Shown here: positions 25,023 through 34,168 of the stretch, one piece after another
Layout: each line of letters begins with the position of its first letter
How positions within the stretch are numbered: the first letter of the stretch is position 1
Source of the DNA: Streptomyces sp. M92
GTDB lineage: Bacteria; Actinomycetota; Actinomycetes; Streptomycetales; Streptomycetaceae
NCBI RefSeq assembly: GCF_028473745.1
Contig: NZ_CP101137.1
Span: 4,712,001 to 4,776,000, forward strand
Reading direction: 5' to 3'
Length of the DNA: 64,000 bases
Made by a program: the position numbers and the translations under genes
The notes under the pieces: model-generated
What the model saw: the letters and a program-made list of their open reading frames with translations, nothing else
Told to the model about the DNA's origin: nothing
Databases searched by the model: none

Positions 25023-26216
25023 ATGTTCGACTCCGTGCGCGACGACCTGCGCGCCACCCTCGACGAGATCCGCGCCGCCGGCCTGCACAAGCCCGAGCGC
25101 GTCATCGGCACCCCGCAGTCCGCGACCGTGAACGTCACCGCCGGCGGCCGCCCCGGCGAGGTCCTCAACTTCTGCGCCAACAACTACCTCGGGCTCGCCG
25201 ACCACCCCGAGGTCGTCGCCGCCGCCCACGAGGCGCTGGACCGCTGGGGCTACGGCATGGCCTCCGTGCGCTTCATCTGCGGCACCCAGGAGGTCCACAA
25301 GGAGCTGGAGGCCCGGCTCTCCGCGTTCCTCGGCCAGGAGGACACGATCCTCTACTCCTCCTGCTTCGACGCCAACGGCGGCGTCTTCGAGACCCTCCTC
25401 GGCCCCGAGGACGCGGTGATCTCCGACGCCCTCAACCACGCCTCGATCATCGACGGCATCCGCCTGTCCAAGGCCAAGCGCTTCCGGTACGCCAACCGCG
25501 ACCTGGCCGACCTGGAGACCCAGCTCAAGGCCGCCGGCGACGCCCGCCGCAAGTTGATCGTCACCGACGGCGTCTTCTCCATGGACGGCTACGTCGCCCC
25601 GCTCGCCGAGATCTGCGACCTGGCCGACCGCTACGACGCCATGGTGATGGTCGACGACTCGCACGCCGTCGGCTTCGTCGGCCCCGGCGGACGCGGCACC
25701 CCCGAGCTGCACGGCGTCATGGACCGCGTCGACATCATCACCGGCACCCTGGGCAAGGCCCTCGGCGGCGCATCCGGCGGCTACGTCGCCGCCCGCGCGG
25801 AGATCGTCGCCCTGCTGCGCCAGCGCTCCCGCCCGTACCTCTTCTCCAACACCCTCGCCCCGGTGATCGCCGCCGCCTCCCTCAAGGTGCTCGACCTGCT
25901 GGAGTCGGCCGACGACCTGCGCGTGCGGCTCGCCGAGAACACCGCCCTGTTCCGCCGCCGGATGACCGAGGAGGGCTTCGAGATCCTCCCCGGCGACCAC
26001 GCCATCGCGCCGGTGATGATCGGCGACGCGTCGAGGGCGGGCCGGCTGGCCGAGCTGCTGCTGGAGCGCGGCGTGTACGTGATCGGCTTCTCCTACCCGG
26101 TCGTCCCGCAGGGCCAGGCCCGCATCCGCGTGCAGCTGTCCGCCGCCCACTCCACCGAGGACGTGAACCGCGCGGTGGACGCCTTCGTGGCGGCGCGGGC
26201 GGAGCTGGACGCCTGA
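25023..26216 (+). CDS. kbl: 2-amino-3-ketobutyrate CoA ligase
   Basis: 397 residues from ATG 25023 with AGGAG 8 bases upstream. Alpha-oxoamine synthase family: CANNYLGLADHPEV, DDSHAVGFVG, and the PLP lysine in GTLGKALGGASGG (about residue 244). It splits aminoketobutyrate with CoA into glycine and acetyl-CoA, completing the Tdh-Kbl route from threonine to glycine. It forms an operon with tdh. Confidence 0.97.
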   Translation: MFDSVRDDLRATLDEIRAAGLHKPERVIGTPQSATVNVTAGGRPGEVLNFCANNYLGLADHPEVVAAAHEALDRWGYGMASVRFICGTQEVHKELEARLSAFLGQEDTILYSSCFDANGGVFETLLGPEDAVISDALNHASIIDGIRLSKAKRFRYANRDLADLETQLKAAGDARRKLIVTDGVFSMDGYVAPLAEICDLADRYDAMVMVDDSHAVGFVGPGGRGTPELHGVMDRVDIITGTLGKALGGASGGYVAARAEIVALLRQRSRPYLFSNTLAPVIAAASLKVLDLLESADDLRVRLAENTALFRRRMTEEGFEILPGDHAIAPVMIGDASRAGRLAELLLERGVYVIGFSYPVVPQGQARIRVQLSAAHSTEDVNRAVDAFVAARAELDA

Positions 26217-26257
26217 CGCGTGCGTGACCCGTACGCACCGGTGAGAGAATCGATCCC

Positions 26258-27160
26258 GTGATCGAAGCGCGGCGGCTGCACATCCTCCGGGCGGTGGCGG
26301 ACCACCGCACCGTGACGGCGGCCGCCGCCGCGCTCTACCTCACCCCCTCGGCGGTCTCCCAGCAGCTCGCCGCCCTGGAGCAGGAGACCGGGCACCGTCT
26401 GGTCGAGCGCGGTGCCAAGGGCGTACGGCTGACCCCGGCCGGGGAGATCCTGCTCAGCCACACCAACGCCGTCCTCGCCCAGCTGGAGCGCGCCGAGGCC
26501 GAGCTCGCCGCGTACAGCTCCGGACAGGCGGGCACGGTCACGGTCGCCTCCTTCGCCACCGGCATCGCCCTGGTCGTCGCGCCCGCGCTGGCCCGCCTCG
26601 CCGAGTCGGCGCCCGGCATCCGCATCCGGGTCCAGGACGCGGAGGGCGACGCCAGCCTGCCGATGGTCCTGGACCGGCAGGTCGACGTGGCGGTCGCCGT
26701 CGAGTACCGGGGAGCGCCGCCCGCCGACGACCCCCGCCTGACCCACGTCCCCCTCTACGCCGAGCCCTTCGACGCGGTCGTCCCGGTCGCCCACCGGCTC
26801 GCCGACGCCGCCGAGGTCCCGCTCGCCGAGCTGGCCAAGGACGCCTGGATCGGCCCCTACCCGGGCAACCCGTGCCATGACGTCGTGGTCCTGGCCTGCG
26901 AGAACGCCGGCTTCCAGCCCCGTATGGAGCACTCCTCGGACGACTTCCGCGCGGTGGTGTCCCTGGCCGCCGCAGACGTCGGCGTGGCGCTCGTCCCGCG
27001 CTCGGCGCTGCACGGCACCGACCTCACCGGCGTCGTCGTCCGCCCCGTCGACGGCGTCGCGCCCACCCGCCGCGTCTTCGCCGCCGTACGCCGGGGCGCC
27101 GAGGAGCACCCGCTGATCCGCCCGGTACTGGACGCGCTCGGCGAGGCGGCGCGGGCGTGA
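26258..27160 (+). CDS. LysR-family transcriptional regulator
   Basis: 300 residues. The N-terminal winged helix is typical (RRLHILRAVADHRTVTAAAAALYLTPSAVSQQLAALEQETGHRLVER), followed by a periplasmic-binding-protein-like ligand domain. GTG 26258 lacks a ribosome binding site but has GAGAAT (26245-26250) 7 bases upstream, so it may be leaderless. Located 41 bp downstream of kbl in the same direction; control of threonine degradation is possible but unproven. Confidence 0.92.
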   Translation: MIEARRLHILRAVADHRTVTAAAAALYLTPSAVSQQLAALEQETGHRLVERGAKGVRLTPAGEILLSHTNAVLAQLERAEAELAAYSSGQAGTVTVASFATGIALVVAPALARLAESAPGIRIRVQDAEGDASLPMVLDRQVDVAVAVEYRGAPPADDPRLTHVPLYAEPFDAVVPVAHRLADAAEVPLAELAKDAWIGPYPGNPCHDVVVLACENAGFQPRMEHSSDDFRAVVSLAAADVGVALVPRSALHGTDLTGVVVRPVDGVAPTRRVFAAVRRGAEEHPLIRPVLDALGEAARA

Positions 27161-27206
27161 GACTTCCGTAACGCGGACGTCTCATCCGCGGGATAGCTTC
27201 CCGGAC

Positions 27207-27776
27207 ATGAGAGACGACGTCGATTCCGTGGACGCCCGCCTCGCCGCGCGGCTGGCCGAACTGCGCACCGAGCGCGGCTGGTCCCTGGAGGAGCTGGCGG
27301 AGCGCACCGGGCTGAGCCGGTCCACGCTGTCGAGGACCGAACGGGCCGAGACCAGCCCCACCGCCTCCTTCCTCAACCGGCTGTGCGCGGTCTACGGACG
27401 GACCATGTCCCGGCTCCTCAGCGAGGTCGAGGCGGAACCCGCGCTGCTGGTGCGGGCCGCCGAACAGCCGGTGTGGGAGGACCGGCCGGCCGGGTTCGTA
27501 CGCCGCTCGGTGTCCCCGCCGAACGCCGGACTGCGCGGTGAACTCGTCGAGGGCCGCCTCGCCGCGGGCGCCGACATCGCCTACGACCGTCCGCCCGTAC
27601 CCGGCCTCGAACAGCACGTCTGGGTCCTGGACGGTGCCCTGGAGATCACGGCGCAGGACGTCGCGCACCACCTCGCCACCGGGGACTGCCTGCGGATGCG
27701 GGTGTGGGGGCCGACGCGGTTCCGGTGCGCCGGTCCCGCGCACGTGCGCTACGCGCTGGCGGTGGTGCTGCCGTGA
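27207..27776 (+). CDS. XRE-family regulator with cupin domain
   Basis: 189 residues. The helix-turn-helix is RTERGWSLEELAERTGLSRSTLSRTERAETSPT (about residues 19-51), and a cupin barrel follows (VPGLEQHVWVLDGALEI, LATGDCLRMRVWGPTRF). The ATG has no Shine-Dalgarno but a TAGCTT (27194-27199) ends 7 bases before it, indicating a leaderless transcript. Its stop overlaps the GNAT start (GTGA), so the two form a regulator/acetyltransferase pair common in Streptomyces. Confidence 0.9.
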   Translation: MRDDVDSVDARLAARLAELRTERGWSLEELAERTGLSRSTLSRTERAETSPTASFLNRLCAVYGRTMSRLLSEVEAEPALLVRAAEQPVWEDRPAGFVRRSVSPPNAGLRGELVEGRLAAGADIAYDRPPVPGLEQHVWVLDGALEITAQDVAHHLATGDCLRMRVWGPTRFRCAGPAHVRYALAVVLP

Positions 27777-28306
27777 GGGTGAGCCGGGTCGACGAGCACG
27801 GACTGACGGCGCGGCTGGACGGGCTGGCCGGTCTGCTGGCGGACACGGTCGCCGGCGGCGCCTCCGTCGGTTTCCTCGCACCGCTGGGCCACGAGGAGGC
27901 CGCCGCGTGGTGGCGCGGGCGGGCCGCCGCGGTGGCCGCCGGCCGGCTCGCCGTGTGGGTGGCGCGGGAGGGCGGGCGGGTGGCCGGGACCGTGAGCCTC
28001 GCGCTGCCGGACATGCCCAACGGCCGCCACCGCGCGGAGCTGGTCAAACTCATGGTGTCCCGCGAGGCCCGCGGCAGGGGAGTGGGCCGCGCCCTCCTGA
28101 CCACCGCCGAGGAGGCGGCAGCGGCGGCCGGCCTCACCCTCCTCCACCTGGACACCGAGAGCGGCAGCCCCGCCGAACACCTCTACCGCTCGGCGGGCTG
28201 GACCCGGGCCGGGACGATCCCCGACTACGCCGCCGGCCCGGGCGGCGGGCTGCGGCCGACGACCCTGTACTTCAAGCAGGTCGGCGTCTCCTCCGTCGCC
28301 GGGTGA
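27773..28306 (+). CDS. GNAT-family N-acetyltransferase
   Basis: 177 residues from GTG 27773, overlapping the XRE-cupin stop. GNAT motif A is evident: LVKLMVSREARGRGVGRALLTTAEEAAAAAGL (acetyl-CoA pyrophosphate loop RxxGxG/A), followed by LLHLDTESGSPAEHLYRSAGWTRAG. Acceptor substrate unknown; probably regulated by the partner XRE protein. Confidence 0.9.
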   Translation: MRVSRVDEHGLTARLDGLAGLLADTVAGGASVGFLAPLGHEEAAAWWRGRAAAVAAGRLAVWVAREGGRVAGTVSLALPDMPNGRHRAELVKLMVSREARGRGVGRALLTTAEEAAAAAGLTLLHLDTESGSPAEHLYRSAGWTRAGTIPDYAAGPGGGLRPTTLYFKQVGVSSVAG

Positions 28307-28329
28307 TTGTCAGTGCCGGCGGCTACGGT
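28307..28329 (+). promoter_or_regulatory. RecA-NDp-like (PafBC-type) promoter before the YjbR/MmcQ gene
   Basis: TTGTCAGTG (28307-28315), exactly 8 bases, then TACGGT (28324-28329). This matches the actinobacterial LexA-independent DNA-damage promoter consensus TTGTCRGTG-N8-TAnnnT (RecA-NDp, now attributed to PafBC). The gene's ATG is 7 bases after the -10, so the message would be leaderless. The match to the known consensus is seen in sequence; damage induction is inferred. Confidence 0.75.
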
Positions 28330-28336
28330 GCCTGAC

Positions 28337-28705
28337 ATGCCGGACGCAGAAGACGTACGCCGTATCGCCCTGTCCCTGCCGGACACGACGGAGAAGACCG
28401 CCTGGAGCATGCCCACCTTCCGGGTGGCGGGGAAGATGTTCGCCACGCTGCCCGAGGACGAGACCTCCATCGCAGTGCGCTGCCCCAAGGAGGAGCGCGA
28501 CGAACTGGTGCTGGCCGAGCCGGACAAGTTCTGGATCGCCGGTCACGAGGCGCAGTTCGCGTGGGTGCGGGCCCGCCTCGGGGCGCTGGAGGGTGAGGAG
28601 GAGCTGCGCGACATCCTCGCCGACTCCTGGCGCCAGGCGGCGCCGACCCGGCTGCTGGAGGCCCATCCCCGGCTGGGGCTGCCGTCCGGGGGGTCCGGGG
28701 GCTGA
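28337..28705 (+). CDS. MmcQ/YjbR-family DNA-binding-like protein
   Basis: 122 residues from ATG 28337. The YjbR fold is seen in ALSLPDTTEKTAWSMPTFRVAGKMFATL and LAEPDKFWIAGHEAQFAWVRARLGAL. Biochemical function is unknown; the fold resembles CyaY-like and T4-MotA-C DNA-binding domains. It lacks a ribosome binding site, and the DNA-damage-type promoter ends 7 bases before the ATG. A role in the damage response is therefore a reasonable guess. Confidence 0.85.
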   Translation: MPDAEDVRRIALSLPDTTEKTAWSMPTFRVAGKMFATLPEDETSIAVRCPKEERDELVLAEPDKFWIAGHEAQFAWVRARLGALEGEEELRDILADSWRQAAPTRLLEAHPRLGLPSGGSGG

Positions 28706-28719
28706 AAATCCCTCGGGCG

Positions 28720-28742
28720 TTGTCAGTGCCCCGTGGCATGAT
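28720..28742 (+). promoter_or_regulatory. Second RecA-NDp-like promoter, before the MFS gene
   Basis: TTGTCAGTG (28720-28728), 8 bases, then CATGAT (28737-28742). The -35 block is identical to that of the YjbR promoter 413 bp upstream; the -10 keeps the A2 and T6 positions. Initiation near 28749 would give a leader of about 120 bases to the MFS start. Consensus match seen; regulation inferred. Confidence 0.65.
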
Positions 28743-28869
28743 CCGAGGACACGCGTGGCAGCCGGGGCCGGAGGGGGGCTCCGGCTGTCAGGAGCACGAG
28801 ACGTGGGGACGGGCGGAGGCCGCACGGGGCGGACGCCGGCGGAGCCGGCCGGGGAGGGGATGGCGCGGG

Positions 28870-30195
28870 ATGACCAGTGGGTCGTCGCAGACCGGGCAGG
28901 AGCGGGCGGCAGACGGAAAGGCGGCGCGGGCCGTCTGGTCGCGGGACTTCGCGCTGTTCTTCACCGCCCGGGCGATCGCCCGGCTCGGGGACACCATGCT
29001 CCCGGTCGCGCTCGCCGCGGGCCTGCTCCAGCACGGGTACGGGGCGGGTGCGGTCGGCCTCGCCATGGCCGCGACGGCCGCCGCCTTCGCCGGCCTGGTC
29101 GTCTTCGGAGGAGTCCTCGCCGACCGCTTCAGCACCCGCAAGCTGATGATCGGCGCCGACCTGGTGCGGCTCGGTACCCAGGCCCTGGCCGCCGCCCTCT
29201 TCTTCTCCGGCCACGTCGTGCTCTGGCAGATCTGCGCCATCGGGTTCGTCAACGGCGTCGCGGGCGCCGTCTTCCAGCCCGGTGTCGCCAGCACCGTGCC
29301 CCGGCTCGCCTCCGACGTCCAGAACGCGAACGGCGCGATACGCGTCGCCGAGTCCGCCGCCCAGCTGGCCGGGCCCGCCGTCGCCGGCCTCCTGGTCGGC
29401 TTCGCCTCGCCCGGCGGTGTCTTCGCCGCCCACGCCACCACGTACGCGATCAGCGCCCTGTGCCTGCTGCTGCTCCGGCTGCCCCCGCTCGCGCCGGGCC
29501 GCCGGGCCGTGGCCGGCCGCGGCTCCAAGGCGTTCCGTGCCGACCTGGTCGAGGGATGGCGGGAGTTCCGTGCCCGCCGGTGGCTGTGGGGCGTCATCGC
29601 CGTCTGGTGCGTCTACATGATCGCCGTCTGGGGGCCGACCGTCCCCCTGGTGGCGACCGAGGTGGTGCGGGAACACGGACCGCGCGCCTACGGCCTGGTC
29701 AACTCCGCCCTGGGCGCCGGCACCGTGGTCGGCGGTCTCCTCGCGCTGCGGCTGCGGCCCCGCCGGATGCTCCGCGCCGGCGCGATCGCCCTCGTCGGCT
29801 TCGCCGCGTTCCCCGCGAGCGTCGGCGCCGGGCTCGGCGTGCCGGCCATGGCGGCCGGCGCCGCCGTCGCCGGGGCCGGGATGTCCTTCTGGGGCGTGAT
29901 GTGGGCGACCAGCGTGCAGACCCAGGTCCCGCCGGACGTCCTCAACCGCATCCACGCCTACGACGTCGCGGGCTCGCTGGCGATGATGCCCGTCGGGCAG
30001 GCCCTCGCCGGCCCGGCCGCCGCGGCCCTCGGCGCCGACCACGTGCTCCTCGTCGCCGGCGTGACCAGCTTCGGGGTGTGCGCCGCCCTGCTGCTGATAC
30101 CGGCGGTCCGCGGACTGGTGCGGGTCGACGCCACCGCGGCCGCCTCGGAGCGGACGGCGGGGGCGCCCGAGCCGTCCCGCGCGGAGAAGCGCTGA
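28870..30195 (+). CDS. MFS transporter (12-TM, MFS_3/enterobactin-exporter type)
   Basis: 441 residues from ATG 28870, with GGGAGGGG about 11 bases upstream. About 12 hydrophobic segments are seen. The intracellular loop 2-3 motif is GGVLADRFSTRKLMI, and AESAAQLAGPAVAGLLVGF is typical of the MFS_3/TetV-EntS group of exporters. Substrate unknown. The presumed damage-type promoter at 28720 suggests a stress or drug-efflux role. Confidence 0.87.
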   Translation: MTSGSSQTGQERAADGKAARAVWSRDFALFFTARAIARLGDTMLPVALAAGLLQHGYGAGAVGLAMAATAAAFAGLVVFGGVLADRFSTRKLMIGADLVRLGTQALAAALFFSGHVVLWQICAIGFVNGVAGAVFQPGVASTVPRLASDVQNANGAIRVAESAAQLAGPAVAGLLVGFASPGGVFAAHATTYAISALCLLLLRLPPLAPGRRAVAGRGSKAFRADLVEGWREFRARRWLWGVIAVWCVYMIAVWGPTVPLVATEVVREHGPRAYGLVNSALGAGTVVGGLLALRLRPRRMLRAGAIALVGFAAFPASVGAGLGVPAMAAGAAVAGAGMSFWGVMWATSVQTQVPPDVLNRIHAYDVAGSLAMMPVGQALAGPAAAALGADHVLLVAGVTSFGVCAALLLIPAVRGLVRVDATAAASERTAGAPEPSRAEKR

Positions 30196-30300
30196 CCGGC
30201 CGGTTCCGGTCCCCGGAAAAGCGATGCGCGACCACCGGCCCGAGTGCGGTATGGTTTTCCTGCGCGTTCGGCCGGGGGAAACCCCAGGTCAGGCGGGCAA

Positions 30301-30374
<74 letters not shown>

Positions 30375-30393
30375 CTGGAGACAGTCGTTTGAA

Positions 30394-30431
30394 CGAGGGG
30401 CGGTTCCGGAGAGATCCGGAACCGCCCCTCG
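30394..30431 (+). terminator. Terminator of tRNA-Pro copy 1
   Basis: A 16-bp perfect stem (CGAGGGGCGGTTCCGG and its complement) with 6-base loop AGAGAT, followed by ATTGTTCTC. It lies 19 bp after the tRNA and 60 bp before the antiporter operon. Confidence 0.88.
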
Positions 30432-30491
30432 ATTGTTCTCCCTGCGGCGTGCCTGGACGCTCAGGCGAGATGCCCGATATATCACTGTCGG

Positions 30492-33410
30492 GTGTCCGTG
30501 CTCATTCTCTGCCACTTCGCGCTCGCGCTGTTCGCCGCGCCGCTGGTGAGATGGTGCGGGACCCGTGTCTTCCTCCTGCTGGCCCTGCCGCCCGCCGCGA
30601 CGGTCCTCTGGGCGGCCACCCGGTGGAGCACCACGGCCGCGGGCGGCGCCGACACCGCCGAGTGGGCCTGGCTGCCCGCCTACCGGGTGGACTGGGCGCT
30701 GCGGCTGGACGCCCTGGCCGAGCTCATGGTGCTGCTCGCCGCGGGCGTGGGCACCCTCGTCCTGGTCTACTGCGTCTCCTACTTCGACGACCGGTCGCGG
30801 CAGCTCGGCAGGTTCGCCGGGAACCTCCTCGCCTTCGCCGGGGCGATGCTCGGTCTGGTCCTCGCCGACGACCTGATCCTGCTCTACATCTTCTGGGAAC
30901 TGACCACCGTCTTCTCCTACCTGCTGATCGGCCAGACCAGCGACCACAAGCGGAACCGGCGCAGCGCCCTGCAGGCCCTGACGGTCACCACCCTCGGCGG
31001 ACTGACCATGCTCGTCGGCTTCCTGATCCTGGGTCACGAGGCCGGCACCTACCGGATCTCGGCGATCCTCGCCGACCCGCCGCCCGCGTCGGCGGCGCTG
31101 TCCACGGCGGTCGTGCTGATCCTCGTCGGCGCCCTCTCCAAGTCCGCGATCTGGCCGTTCAGCCTGTGGCTGCCCAACGCCATGGCGGCGCCCACCCCGG
31201 TCAGCGCCTATCTGCACGCCGCCGCCATGGTCAAGGCCGGCGTCTACCTCATCGCCCGGCTCGCCCCCGCCCTCGCGGAGGTCACGCCCTGGCGGCCGCT
31301 GCTGCTCGTCCTGGGCTCCGCGACGATGCTGCTGGGCGGCTGGCGGGCGCTGCGCCTCAACGACCTGAAACTCGTCCTCGCCTACGGCACGGTCAGCCAG
31401 CTCGGCTTCCTCACCGTCCTCGCGGGCGCGGGCCGCCATGACACCGCCGTCGCCGCCACCGCCATGATCCTCGCCCACGCCCTGTTCAAGGCCCCGCTCT
31501 TCCTCGTCACCGGGATCGTCGACCACGCCACCGGCACCCGTGACCTGCGAAAGCTCTCCGGGCTGGGGCGCCGGCTGCCCGCCGTGTGCGCCGTCGCCGT
31601 CGTCGCCGGGCTGTCCATGGCCGCCGTTCCGCCGCTGCTCGGCTTCACCGCGAAGGAAGCCGCGTTCCAGTCCCTCCTGGACGGCGACGCCGCCGACCGC
31701 TGGGCGCTCGCCATGACCGTCGTCGGCTCGGCCCTGACCACCGCCTACACCCTGCGGCACCTGTGGGGCGCCTTCGCCCGCAAGCCCGGCGTCCCGGACA
31801 CCGAGGCGCACACCGTGTCACCGGCCTTCCTCGCCCCGCCCGCCGTACTCGCCCTGGCCTGCCTCGTCCTCGGACCCGGCGTGCCCTGGCTCCAAGGGCT
31901 CCTCGGCACCTACGCCGAGCAGTTCCCGGCGCCCGCACACCCGTACCACCTGGCGCTGTGGCACGGGGCGGGCCTCGCCCTCGGCCTGTCCTGCGCTTCC
32001 TGGGCGGGCGGGGTGCTGCTCTTCCTCGCCGCGGGCCCCGTCCAGCGGATCGGCCACCTCCTGGCCTGGCGCTCCGCCGACCGCAACTTCGGACGGCTGC
32101 TGCTCGCCCTGGAACGCACCGCCCTGCAGACCACCGGCTTCGTGCAGCGCGGCTCGCTGTCGGTGTACCTGGTGACGACGATGAGCGTGGTCCTCGCCGG
32201 ACAGCTCGCCGTCCTGATCGTGGACGAACCCTGGACCTCGGTGCCAGCCCCCCGGCTGTGGGACCACCCGGCCCAGGCCGGTGTCGCGCTGCTGACCTGC
32301 GCCGCCGCCCTGCTGTGCCTGGGCGTGCGGCGCCGGATGAAGGCCGTGGTGTTCGCCGGCCTCACCGGGTACGGCACCGCGCTGCTCTTCGTCGCGCAGG
32401 GCGCGCCCGACCTCGCGCTGACCCAGTTCTGCGTGGAGACCGTCTCGATGATCGTCTTCGTGCTGGTGCTGCGCCGGATGCCGGTGCACTTCGAGGAGAC
32501 CTACAGCCGGGCCCGGCGCGCCCTGCGGATGCCGGTGGCGCTCGTGGGCGGTGCCGCCGTCGCCTTCGTCGTCTGGATCATGGCGGGGCACCGCCGGGCC
32601 GACAGCGCCGGGGCGGCGATGGTCGAGGAGACCGCCGACCACGGCCTGAAGGACGTCGTCGCGACGATCCTCGTCGACCTGCGGGCCTGGGACACGATGG
32701 GGGAGTCAGCGGTGCTCGTCGCCGCCGCGATCGGCGTCACGAGCCTCATCTACCTGCACCGCCGCACCGACGCCGCCGAGCAGCCCGTACTGCCGCTGCC
32801 CGGGGACCACCCGCACGCCGCCCTGCGCACCGCCTGGCGGGCGACGTCGTACGAATCGGCGGGCCTGCCCAGCGGCGACGAGGGCGCGCCGGAGCGGACC
32901 TGGCTCGCGGCCAGTTCCACCCTCGCCCCGGAGCGCCGCTCCGTCGTCCTGGAAGCGGTCGCGCGCCTCATCTTCCACCCGATCCTCGTCCTCTCCGTGT
33001 ACCTGCTGATGTGCGCGGAGAACCTGCCGGGCGGCGGCTTCGTCGGGGGCCTGACCGCCGGTGTCGCCTTCATCGCCCGCTACCTCGCGGGCGGACGGCA
33101 CGAACTCGCCGACGCCGTGCCCGCCAAGCCGGGCCTGTTCACCGGCCTCGGCATGTTCCTGTCCACCGGGGTCGCGCTGGGCGGGCTCGCCGAGGGCACG
33201 GTGCTGCACGGCTGGACCTGGCACGGACACCTGCCCGTGTGGGGCGACGCGCACCTGTCCACCGCCGTCCTCTTCGACTGCGGCGTCTACCTCCTCGTCC
33301 TCGGCGTGGTCCTCGACATCGTGCGGGCCCTCGGCGCCCGCATCGACCGGCAGATCGAACGGGCCGCCGCCGGACGGCCGGCCCCGCGCGGGGAGGCGGG
33401 CCCCGCATGA
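30492..33410 (+). CDS. mnhA: Mrp/Mnh cation:proton antiporter subunit A fused to subunit B
   Basis: 972 residues. The N-terminal part is a NuoL/proton-channel domain of about 14-16 helices (DLILLYIFWELTTVFSYLLIGQ, KSAIWPFSLWLPNAMAAPTPVSAYLHAAAMVKAGVYLIARL, with the key Glu and Lys). A DUF4040 segment follows (GYGTALLFVAQGAPDLALTQFCVET), and the last about 150 residues are an MnhB domain (ARLIFHPILVLSVYLLMCAENLPGGGFVGGLTAGVAFIARYL). It forms the membrane arm of a seven-subunit Na+(K+)/H+ antiporter for pH and sodium homeostasis. GTG 30492 is the assumed start; GTG 30498 is close. The stop overlaps mnhC (ATGA). Confidence 0.95.
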   Translation: MSVLILCHFALALFAAPLVRWCGTRVFLLLALPPAATVLWAATRWSTTAAGGADTAEWAWLPAYRVDWALRLDALAELMVLLAAGVGTLVLVYCVSYFDDRSRQLGRFAGNLLAFAGAMLGLVLADDLILLYIFWELTTVFSYLLIGQTSDHKRNRRSALQALTVTTLGGLTMLVGFLILGHEAGTYRISAILADPPPASAALSTAVVLILVGALSKSAIWPFSLWLPNAMAAPTPVSAYLHAAAMVKAGVYLIARLAPALAEVTPWRPLLLVLGSATMLLGGWRALRLNDLKLVLAYGTVSQLGFLTVLAGAGRHDTAVAATAMILAHALFKAPLFLVTGIVDHATGTRDLRKLSGLGRRLPAVCAVAVVAGLSMAAVPPLLGFTAKEAAFQSLLDGDAADRWALAMTVVGSALTTAYTLRHLWGAFARKPGVPDTEAHTVSPAFLAPPAVLALACLVLGPGVPWLQGLLGTYAEQFPAPAHPYHLALWHGAGLALGLSCASWAGGVLLFLAAGPVQRIGHLLAWRSADRNFGRLLLALERTALQTTGFVQRGSLSVYLVTTMSVVLAGQLAVLIVDEPWTSVPAPRLWDHPAQAGVALLTCAAALLCLGVRRRMKAVVFAGLTGYGTALLFVAQGAPDLALTQFCVETVSMIVFVLVLRRMPVHFEETYSRARRALRMPVALVGGAAVAFVVWIMAGHRRADSAGAAMVEETADHGLKDVVATILVDLRAWDTMGESAVLVAAAIGVTSLIYLHRRTDAAEQPVLPLPGDHPHAALRTAWRATSYESAGLPSGDEGAPERTWLAASSTLAPERRSVVLEAVARLIFHPILVLSVYLLMCAENLPGGGFVGGLTAGVAFIARYLAGGRHELADAVPAKPGLFTGLGMFLSTGVALGGLAEGTVLHGWTWHGHLPVWGDAHLSTAVLFDCGVYLLVLGVVLDIVRALGARIDRQIERAAAGRPAPRGEAGPA

Positions 33411-34168
33411 CCGTGAGCCTCTCCCTCCTGGTGGCCGCCGCCGTCCTCTGCGCAGCCGGCGGCAGCCTGCTGCTGACCCGGTCCCTGACCCGGATCCTGC
33501 TCGGCGCGGTGGTCCTCGGCAACGGCGTCAACCTGCTGGTCCTCAGCTCGACCGGCAGTGCGGGTGCCCCGCCGCTGCTCTACCCGCAGGTCATCCGCAA
33601 CCGGGTCACCGACCCGCTGCCCCAGGCCATCGCCCTCACCGCGATCGTCATCACCCTCGCCACCACCGCGTTCCTGCTCGCCATGGCCTACCGCAGCCAC
33701 CAGGTCACCGGCTCCGACGAGATCAGCGACGACACCGAGGACCGGCTGGTCGCCCTGCGCGCCGAGTTCCTCGACCGGCGCGGCGAACTGCGCGACCGCT
33801 ACCGCGAGGCCCGTGCCGAACCCGGCACCGACCCCGAACTGGGCGCCCGCTACCGCGCCGCGCGCAGACGGCTGCGCCGCCGGGTCCGCGAGGAACGCGC
33901 CTACCAGGCCCGCGCCAACGACGTCTCCGGCAACATCTGGAACGACATCCTCGGTGCCGACCCCGAGGACTACCGCGAGGGCCGGGAACTGGGCTCCACC
34001 GACGCGACGGGCCGCCCGGGACCCGCGCCCGCCCGCGTCGCCGGGCCGTCCAACGACCCCGAGGAGTCCGGACGCGAGCCCGACTCCCACCCCGGCGAGG
34101 ACTCCGGCCACCCACCGCCCGACCAGCCCGACGACCCCGGGGGCGCCGGCACGGAAGGAACCAGGTGA
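33407..34168 (+). CDS. mnhC: Mrp/Mnh antiporter subunit C with long C-terminal extension
   Basis: 253 residues. Residues 1-95 are a NuoK-like three-helix domain (RILLGAVVLGNGVNLLVL, VTDPLPQAIALTAIVITLATTAFLLAMAY). MrpC subunits are normally about 110-130 residues. Here a charged cytoplasmic tail of about 150 residues follows, first a predicted helical Arg/Glu-rich part, then a Pro/Asp/Gly/Ser-rich disordered end. Starts at ATG 33407 and ends overlapping mnhD (GTGA). Confidence 0.92.
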   Translation: MTVSLSLLVAAAVLCAAGGSLLLTRSLTRILLGAVVLGNGVNLLVLSSTGSAGAPPLLYPQVIRNRVTDPLPQAIALTAIVITLATTAFLLAMAYRSHQVTGSDEISDDTEDRLVALRAEFLDRRGELRDRYREARAEPGTDPELGARYRAARRRLRRRVREERAYQARANDVSGNIWNDILGADPEDYREGRELGSTDATGRPGPAPARVAGPSNDPEESGREPDSHPGEDSGHPPPDQPDDPGGAGTEGTR

